Source of the DNA: an uncultured Enterobacter sp.
GTDB lineage: Bacteria; Pseudomonadota; Gammaproteobacteria; Enterobacterales; Enterobacteriaceae
Assembly (NCBI GenBank): GCA_946477805.1
Contig: CAMKZP010000174.1
Location: 1-7,440 of the forward strand
DNA: 7,440 nucleotides
Reading direction: 5' to 3'
The notes below the pieces were generated by a model. The model had not been told where the DNA came from, searched no databases, and was given only the letters and a program-made list of their open reading frames with translations. Position 1 is the stretch's first letter. Each line of letters opens with the position of its first letter. This document shows, one piece after another, positions 5,154 to 7,440 of this stretch. The position numbers were made by a program, and so were the translations under genes.

Positions 5154-7397
5154 TTACCAGGTTTTACCAATGTTAAACTGGAACTGCTCCGCTTTGTCTC
5201 CATCGTATTTCTTGAACGGCTGGGCGTAAGAGAAGACCAACGGCCCCAGCGGTGACATCCATTGTAATGCGATACCTGCCGACATGCGAATATTGCCCGG
5301 ATCGCTGTAATCAGGAATACCGGCTGCACGCGTCTGGGCCGTATTCTCCCAGTTGGTATCCCACACCGTACCGGCATCCATGAAGACGGAGGTACGGACG
5401 GAGTTTGCGTATTTATCGCTGATGAACGGCGTAGGCGTGATGAACTCAAGGCTCGCCACGGCCATGGCGTTACCGCCCACCGCATCATCAGAACTACAGA
5501 CTTCAGACGAGGATTTCTTATAGCAGTTATCCTCGTCATTCCCACCGTAGTAAGCCGCTTTCGGACCAATGTTGTTGGACTGGAAGCCACGAACGGTGCT
5601 TGAACCACCGGCGTAGAAGTTCTCGTAGAACGGCAACTCTTTGCTTCCGATACCATCACCATAGCCCCAACGGGTACGACCCAGAACAACCCATTTATGG
5701 TCGTCATCAATCGGGAAGTAGGAGGCGGTATCCAGCGTCAGCTTGTAGAACTCGTTATCGGAACCCGGAACAGTCACTTTACCGTTCAGGTTGACGCGAG
5801 AACCTTCCGTTGGGAAGTAGCCACGGTCGAGGCGGTTGTACGTCCAGCCGTAGTTAAAGGTGAAGTCATCCGCAGCAAAGCCGTTGTTATCGCTGGAGGT
5901 GCTCGCCGACTGGCCGATAGAGTCGAGATAACGCCACATCGCCACCTGCGGTTGCATATTGGACAGGTCGTTATGCACGTAACCTAAACCAGCCCGCAGG
6001 GTGTTGTATTCGTTGATCGGGAAGCCGAGCGTACCGTCTACACCGTAACTTTTGTTGGTATAGGAGGACAGGTCTGCATCGTCAGCTTTAAAGTCGTTAT
6101 AGAATATACGACCGCCCAGGCTCACACCGTCAACGGTGAAGTATGGGTTAGTTACCGAGAACTCAGAGTAGGTCTGGTAGTCATTTTTCGTGCCGTTGAT
6201 ACCCACGGAGTAACCCGTACCCAGCCAGTTATCCTGCTGGACACCGACCTGGAAGCTCACGCCACTTTCGGTACCGTAGCCCACACCAAAGTTGAAGCTA
6301 CCGGTGTTACGCTCTTTCACCTTGTACACGACGTCAACCTGATCCGGGCTGCCCGGAACGCGCTGAGTATCGGTATCGACCGTTTCAAAGTAACCCAGAC
6401 GGTTCAGACGCTCTTTACCCTGATCGACGAGATCGCTGCCGAGCCACGCCCCTTCCATCTGGCGCATTTCGCGACGCAGAACGGAATCTTTGGAGGTATC
6501 GTTACCCTCGAAGCGGATCTTACGCACGTAGAAGCGGTTGCCCGCATCAACGTTAACGTGGAGCTTAACAGTTTTATCCGTATCGTTGATTTCAGGCTGA
6601 GTTTGCACACGCGGGTACGCATAACCATAACGGCCGAGCAGCTTCTTGATGCTGTCTTCCATTTTGGTCACTTTCGAACCGCTGTACAGATCGCCCGGCT
6701 GAATCTTAGTCAGTGATTCAATCTCTGCAGAGTGCCCCGCCAGGTTTCCACTCACTTCAACACCCGAGAGCGTGTACTGATCGCCTTCGGTAATGTTAAC
6801 CGTAATGTAGATCCCTTTCTTGTCCGGAGTCAGACTTACCTGAGTAGAATCGATGTTGAAGCGGGCGTAACCACGATCCAGATAGTAGCTGCGCAGCGTT
6901 TCTAAGTCGCCAGCCAGTTTCTGTTTCTGATACTTACGATCGCCAACAACGTTCCACCACGGCACTTCGTCACGCAGCTGGAAAGTTGAGATCAGTTCGT
7001 CGGTGCTGAACGCGTGGTTACCCACGATATTGATCTGTTGGATCTTCGCGGAAACACCTTCCTGGAAGACCAGCTTCAGGTCAACGCGGTTACGCGGTAG
7101 CGGAGTAACAACCGCCTTCACGCTGGCACTGTACTTACCGACGCTGTAGTAGAAGTCTTCCAGACCTTTTTCGATGTCTGAAAGGGTTGTGCGGTCCAGG
7201 GATTCACCCACGCGAACGCCGGATGCTTCAAGGTTTTGCTTGAGCATGTCATCTTTCACCGACTTGTTGCCGGAGAAGGTGATACTGGCGATCGTTGGAC
7301 GTTCTTTTACCTGCACCAGCAGCGTATCACCATCGCGCAGGACGCGAACGTCCTCAAAGTTGCCGGTGGCAAACAGAGCACGGATGGTGTTACTGAT
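5154..7397 (-). CDS. bamA: Outer membrane protein assembly factor BamA, N-terminus missing at contig end
   Basis: BamA is the core of the Bam complex, which folds and inserts beta-barrel proteins into the outer membrane. 747 genuine residues are present, from ISNTIRALFATGNFEDV (E. coli residue 59 onward); the signal peptide and first half of POTRA1 lie outside the contig. By comparison with E. coli, POTRA2 to POTRA5 cover about local 35-364 and the 16-strand barrel about 365-747. The loop 6 motif VRGF is at local 602-605, with two conserved loop cysteines at 625 and 634. The protein ends in the beta-signal FQFNIGKTW followed by tandem TAA stops. With 58 missing residues the full length would be about 805, against 810 in E. 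coli, the difference lying mainly in loop 6. The frame stays open into the adapter to a GTG at 7412, but the five residues MYKRQ are artefact. skp follows after 122 bases. Confidence 0.97.
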   Translation of the reverse strand: MSNTIRALFATGNFEDVRVLRDGDTLLVQVKERPTIASITFSGNKSVKDDMLKQNLEASGVRVGESLDRTTLSDIEKGLEDFYYSVGKYSASVKAVVTPLPRNRVDLKLVFQEGVSAKIQQINIVGNHAFSTDELISTFQLRDEVPWWNVVGDRKYQKQKLAGDLETLRSYYLDRGYARFNIDSTQVSLTPDKKGIYITVNITEGDQYTLSGVEVSGNLAGHSAEIESLTKIQPGDLYSGSKVTKMEDSIKKLLGRYGYAYPRVQTQPEINDTDKTVKLHVNVDAGNRFYVRKIRFEGNDTSKDSVLRREMRQMEGAWLGSDLVDQGKERLNRLGYFETVDTDTQRVPGSPDQVDVVYKVKERNTGSFNFGVGYGTESGVSFQVGVQQDNWLGTGYSVGINGTKNDYQTYSEFSVTNPYFTVDGVSLGGRIFYNDFKADDADLSSYTNKSYGVDGTLGFPINEYNTLRAGLGYVHNDLSNMQPQVAMWRYLDSIGQSASTSSDNNGFAADDFTFNYGWTYNRLDRGYFPTEGSRVNLNGKVTVPGSDNEFYKLTLDTASYFPIDDDHKWVVLGRTRWGYGDGIGSKELPFYENFYAGGSSTVRGFQSNNIGPKAAYYGGNDEDNCYKKSSSEVCSSDDAVGGNAMAVASLEFITPTPFISDKYANSVRTSVFMDAGTVWDTNWENTAQTRAAGIPDYSDPGNIRMSAGIALQWMSPLGPLVFSYAQPFKKYDGDKAEQFQFNIGKTW

Positions 7398-7431
7398 CTG
7401 TCTCTTATACACATCTCCGAGCCCACGAGAC
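7398..7431 (-). other. Untrimmed Nextera Read 2 (i7-side) adapter with Tn5 mosaic end
   Basis: Positions 7398-7416 (CTGTCTCTTATACACATCT) are the Tn5 mosaic end and 7417-7431 (CCGAGCCCACGAGAC) the rest of the Nextera Read 2 adapter, in the orientation seen when a read runs through its insert. It is the reverse complement of 1-30, extended by four bases. It is synthetic; genomic sequence ends at 7397. Confidence 0.98.
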
Positions 7432-7440
7432 AGGCAGAAA
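7432..7440 (-). other. Illumina i7 index plus first base of the flow-cell adapter
   Basis: AGGCAGAA directly follows the Read 2 adapter, where the eight-base i7 index sits. It matches the sequence I recall for Nextera index N703. The final A fits the first base of the downstream P7 sequence. The position is certain from context; the index name is from memory. Confidence 0.88.

Noticed and set aside
1..7440. A Tn5-like transposon bounded by inverted mosaic ends
   Set aside because: The end sequences continue into library adapter and index, there is no transposase, and the interior is conserved chromosomal synteny cut within dnaE and bamA.

Overview
The window is a chromosomal segment from a member of the Enterobacterales. 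It carries the conserved block bamA - skp - lpxD - fabZ - lpxA - lpxB - rnhB - dnaE, all on the minus strand, so transcription runs from high to low coordinates. The proteins align almost throughout with my recollection of the E. coli K-12 sequences: FabZ and RnhB are near-identical and LpxA, LpxB and LpxD have the same lengths. Skp has a three-residue longer arm and the BamA surface loops differ, which fits a relative such as Enterobacter, Klebsiella, Lelliottia or Citrobacter better than E. coli itself. The genus is an inference.

Layout from right to left, in transcription order. 7398-7440 is not genomic: it is Nextera (Tn5 tagmentation) adapter plus an i7 index. 5154-7397 is bamA lacking about 58 N-terminal codons. 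5032-5153 is a 122-base spacer with two RNA hairpins and the skp ribosome binding site. Then come skp (GTG start), lpxD (3 bases downstream), a 103-base spacer with a strong hairpin and a possible internal promoter, fabZ (TTG start), lpxA (GTG start, 3 bases downstream), lpxB (TAATG overlap), rnhB (ATGA overlap), a 38-base gap and the first 115 codons of dnaE. 1-30 is again adapter, in inverted orientation. No gene-free stretch exceeds 300 bases.

The genes join outer-membrane protein assembly (BamA, Skp), lipid A synthesis (LpxA, LpxD, LpxB), the fatty-acid dehydratase that competes with LpxA for the same acyl-ACP pool (FabZ), and DNA maintenance and replication (RNase HII, Pol III alpha). 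In E. coli this belongs to the macromolecular synthesis operon II region; rseP is expected upstream and accA downstream, both outside the window. I found no rho-independent terminator, so read-through across the block is expected.

I see no undescribed biological system. The most practically important observation is that both ends are untrimmed sequencing adapter. This forms a false 30-base terminal inverted repeat and gives BamA a false N-terminus. Comparisons with E. coli are from memory, not from an alignment run here.
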